Shown here: positions 61,853 to 64,000 of the stretch, piece by piece | Numbering within the stretch: the first letter of the stretch is position 1 | Layout: each line of letters starts with the position of its first letter | From: Tetragonia tetragonoides | Taxonomy: Eukaryota > Streptophyta > Magnoliopsida > Caryophyllales > Aizoaceae | Assembly: GCA_038025085.1 (NCBI GenBank) | Contig: CM076148.1 | Span: forward strand, 2,501-66,500 | DNA length: 64,000 bases | Direction: 5' to 3' | Translations under genes and position numbers: made by a program | Notes under the pieces: model-generated | Database searches by the model: none | What the model saw: the letters and a program-made list of their open reading frames with translations, nothing else | Told to the model about the DNA's origin: nothing

Positions 61853-61864
61853 TGGTATCAGAGC
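61853..61864 (+). other. Primer-binding site, initiator tRNA-Met type
   Basis: TGGTATCAGAGC begins two bases after the LTR end. It is the standard plant retrotransposon primer-binding site complementary to the 3' end of initiator methionine tRNA, which primes minus-strand DNA synthesis. It fixes the element's orientation (5' to 3' on the plus strand) and the LTR 3' border at 61850. Confidence 0.92.
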
Positions 61865-62043
61865 CCTAGGTTAAAAAAGGTTGCTTAGGATTAATAAATG
61901 AATTAATAAAGATTAGTTTCATATTGGGGAAAATAAAATATAATTAAAGTCGTTGAGCGTAGTAGTCCTAGAAGATATGAATTATTTGAAATCACTTTGC
62001 TTGTGATTTATAATGTTCTCATTGTTTGATTGTCAACCTGTAG

Positions 62044-62958
62044 ATGGTAAGGACAAGAAACACCGCTAGAATGACGACTGCACACCAAGGGGCACGCGCC
62101 CTAGCCCATCGTGCACCACCTGCGGAATACGTAGCTTCATCGGATAGCGAGTCAACGGGAAACGACGCGAATGTACGTCGTGAACCCGCGCGCGTGATCG
62201 TCGTACGCAACGAGGCCGCACGCCTCGCGCCTGTACCCGCGCCTATTGTTGCTCCAGTTGCCGCACCTGCTGCGTACGAAGACGAAGAGGAAGATCCCTC
62301 TGAGCATACCGCGCCGGAAGAGCATGATGACACGCCGGATTTGGAGGATATTGGTGCTCAGAGCGACAACAACATTGCGCCTACTGCTGCACCTACTCCT
62401 GCTGCACCTACTCCTGCTGCAAATTGGTCTCCTCCTGTGGAACCATTCTTTGCTACTGATGCTGAGCTCAAGGATATACGTATCTACATACGACGTTCTT
62501 ATACCACGATCGAGCGTTATCAGCACGAGAACAGCACTAGTCTACATGAAGGCTTATGGGTAGAACTATTACTGGCTGGTCTACCTAACATCCATCCTTG
62601 GATGGGACTCAAGGAGAAGTATGATGATGTAGTCTCCAAGAGTGATCATCTTCACGAGAAGAAGTACGGTGAAGGTACGAGATGGTCTCTTTGCTTTAGA
62701 GGCGTCGCAGCTGAGTTATGCCTGTCCGAGTTCGAGTGGAAGGTAAACCGTGTGCTAGTTCCTGCGCCAAAGGACATGTGCGAGACTTGCTGGACGAGGA
62801 AACGCAAACACGCCGATGACTTTAGGAAGCGTTTTATGCCTCAAAAGTTCGGTGGCTATGCCTATCCGTACACGCCCTGCAAGGAGGTGAAGCCTAGGAG
62901 GAAGGACGATCATGACGAGTCCCCTAGCGCAAAGAAGATGTGTGCTAGTGTCAAGTAG
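62044..62958 (+). CDS. Unknown 304-aa protein, extra ORF upstream of gag
   Basis: This intact ORF has its start fixed by an in-frame TAG immediately before the ATG. I do not recognise the family. The N-terminal half looks disordered: a basic Arg/Ala-rich start, an acidic stretch at residues about 79-102, and an Ala/Pro/Thr-rich linker at about 112-127 with a repeated APTPA. The C-terminal half (about 133-285) looks folded: a helical segment at about 138-162, a Leu-rich helix at 171-180, aromatic residues, Cys217 and Cys226, and a CETC pair (Cys246, Cys249) followed by the basic TRKRKH. The tail (283-304) is Lys/Arg-rich and could be a nuclear-targeting signal. There is no CCHC zinc knuckle, protease or polymerase motif, so it is not a standard gag. 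It is GC-richer than its surroundings and free of stops, which suggests recent constraint or recent insertion. It could be an element accessory protein or a captured host gene fragment. Confidence 0.68.
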   Translation: MVRTRNTARMTTAHQGARALAHRAPPAEYVASSDSESTGNDANVRREPARVIVVRNEAARLAPVPAPIVAPVAAPAAYEDEEEDPSEHTAPEEHDDTPDLEDIGAQSDNNIAPTAAPTPAAPTPAANWSPPVEPFFATDAELKDIRIYIRRSYTTIERYQHENSTSLHEGLWVELLLAGLPNIHPWMGLKEKYDDVVSKSDHLHEKKYGEGTRWSLCFRGVAAELCLSEFEWKVNRVLVPAPKDMCETCWTRKRKHADDFRKRFMPQKFGGYAYPYTPCKEVKPRRKDDHDESPSAKKMCASVK

Positions 62959-63658
62959 AGCTAGATGATTGATTTAGTAGTTTTACTTGAGTTTTTATTG
63001 GAACTTTTAAACTATTGTGATGGCCCTGCGTGGTCAAATTTTGATGTTGGTGTAGTTGCATAGGCAACAAATATTTATGACTATTATTTACTTGCAATTT
63101 GTCTCGTTGCAAGACCATTTCATTTGATTATATGATATCGTTGAGAATTTGTTTTATATGATCGTTTTATCACATAATTGCATGGTTGACTCATAGCTTC
63201 ATAATGCTATCTCGTATTGCCAAGACATGATGGAAAATCCATGTCGGAGTTATGGCGAAATTTTAATTGAGCATGATCATATTAAATGTGAGCCAAAGGC
63301 TAAGCATGTATTGTATGCAATGAAATGTCATTGTTTATTGCCCTACTAAAATAGTATGGAGCCTCGATATGTGAAGTGTGAATGTTATTGCTTATCAATC
63401 GTGTGAGACCAATGTGTGTACTTTGTTATTGCATATCGAACTATTATGCATGAGAACTGAGAATATTCAAAGCAAGTATGTTGCTTAGACCTACAATGTA
63501 AGGTCGAACATTGGAACTTATATGCTATTTGCTAAATGTCAAGAGATTGGTTTCAATTATAACCTATATCTCTCAATTAGACCTCAATTTGGTCGAACGT
63601 GCCAACTTTGCTGAAATGGTGATCAACCATTGCTCTTGTATGTCTCAGATTTGTTATA
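62959..63658 (+). other. AT-rich untranslated spacer between ORF1 and gag
   Basis: About 700 bp between the 304-codon ORF and the gag-like start have no credible reading frame, no satellite and no recognisable repeat. Scattered ATGs and stops in all frames suggest leader or intergenic sequence of the element. Confidence 0.6.
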
Positions 63659-63830
63659 ATGGAAACCCAAGACCGACTCGCGATATTAGAAGTAGGTCTT
63701 ACCAAGTTGTGGAACACATCACGCGCCAGTTGGAACACCAAGAGCAAGATCGCAACACGCGGAACCCTGAAACGCGCAACTTTAGGGATTTTGATGCACT
63801 CAAACCTCCGACGTTTGAGAGTGGCTCTAA
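63659..63830 (+). pseudogene. gag-like N-terminus, frameshifted and truncated
   Basis: An ATG at 63659 begins METQDRLAILEVGLTK, then the plausible gag frame moves to another frame at about 63704-63708. It continues there as VVEHITRQLEHQEQ and on to FDALKPPTFESG. The PPTF box after a coiled-coil-like N-terminus is typical of the start of plant Ty3/Gypsy gag, whose product forms the intracellular particle that packages element RNA. One missing base in the AAGTTGTGG region would explain the shift. The similarity stops after the PPTFESG box, near 63828, where unrelated AT-rich DNA begins, so the capsid domain and zinc knuckle are absent here. As it stands it cannot make a full gag. Confidence 0.65.
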
Positions 63831-64000
63831 TAGGCCCGCAAGTGCACGGGTATATCGTTGTAATAAAATATCGTATCCACAAGGAATTATCGATTCCAAA
63901 TATTAAGTTTTCTCAAATTCAACAAGCTAAGCGAATAGAAGTTGAAGTTTTTGTAATTATCAACTAAGAGAACAATCTAATAGTAATAAAGATATCAAGA
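63831..64000. other. Unidentified AT-rich sequence interrupting gag
   Basis: Beginning about 63831 with TAGGCCCGCAAGTGCACGGG, then AATAAAATATCGTATCCAC, this sequence has no gag-like coding. The GCAAGTGCACGGG plus CGTATCCACA pairing resembles, from memory, a dispersed plant repeat end, but I cannot name it. It is most simply the edge of another element nested in gag, or a deletion junction. The far edge lies outside the window. Confidence 0.45.

Larger units (their letters stand above)
61853..64000 (+). mobile_element. 5' internal region of the LTR retrotransposon (partial)
   Basis: The interior starts at the primer-binding site, continues through an intact 304-codon ORF (62044-62958), an AT-rich untranslated gap of about 700 bp, and the start of a gag-like gene at 63659. 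The body is interrupted near 63830 and leaves the window at 64000. Protease, reverse transcriptase, integrase and the 3' LTR are not in view, so the assignment to Ty3/Gypsy rests on the polypurine-tract context and the gag start. Confidence 0.75.

Noticed and set aside
62019..62563. Minus-strand ORFs at 62019-62333 and 62152-62526 and a plus-strand ORF at 62246-62563
   Set aside because: They are frame shadows of the 304-codon ORF, created by its GC-rich, stop-poor sequence. Their Ser/Arg/Leu repeats mirror the Ala/Pro codons of the real frame.
63577..63899. Minus-strand ORFs opposite the gag-like region
   Set aside because: They are antisense shadows of the gag remnant with no recognisable motif.

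Overview
This window is the physical end of a land-plant chromosome. It opens with about 1.06 kb of Arabidopsis-type telomere repeat (CCCTAAA, read on the C-rich strand from base 1). About 58 kb of a single subtelomeric satellite follow (monomer about 157 bp, roughly 365-370 copies by length). The window ends inside a Ty3/Gypsy-type LTR retrotransposon that has inserted into the satellite. The telomere sequence, the monomer length and the tRNA-iMet-type primer-binding site (TGGTATCAGAGC) all indicate a plant nuclear genome. I cannot name the species. There are no bacterial-style operons, rRNA genes, tRNA genes or CRISPR arrays.

Layout: 1-1059 telomere, with a patch of variant repeats at 546-851. 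1060-5217 satellite in 'forward' orientation (monomer reads TTCATGGATTTTAG first). 5218-5654 inverted. 5655-9630 forward. 9631 to about 41066 one long inverted block. About 41067-59103 forward, with a change of monomer subfamily near 50980 and a 258 bp SINE-like insertion at 58569-58826 bounded by an 18 bp target duplication. 59104-59139 is a truncated LTR start, 59140-59303 the 3' internal end of an LTR element with its polypurine tract, 59304-61850 a complete-looking LTR of 2547 bp, 61853-61864 the primer-binding site, 62044-62958 an intact 304-codon ORF of unknown function, and 63659 to about 63828 the start of a gag-like gene that is frameshifted and then broken off.

The satellite has a readable rearrangement history. 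The most distal array (1060 to about 4600) is a close inverted copy of about 14.58-19.68 kb, without a block of about ten monomers. That block is in turn an inverted copy of about 5.66-7.4 kb. The inversion junction at 5217/5218 recurs at 9630/9631 within a near-identical segment of about 745 bp. About 10.05-13.55 kb and 14.60-17.94 kb are direct copies. The telomere joins the satellite at a shared CCCTA, and the matching internal copy at 19676-19680 shows the unbroken ancestral sequence. Together these suggest breakage, telomere healing and repeated segmental copying between subtelomeric arrays.

The only protein-coding sequence I can support belongs to the retrotransposon. Short ORFs across the satellite are by-products of a 157 bp period, which is not a multiple of three. 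All positions and comparisons were read by eye, so block edges in the satellite are good to about one monomer unless stated as exact.
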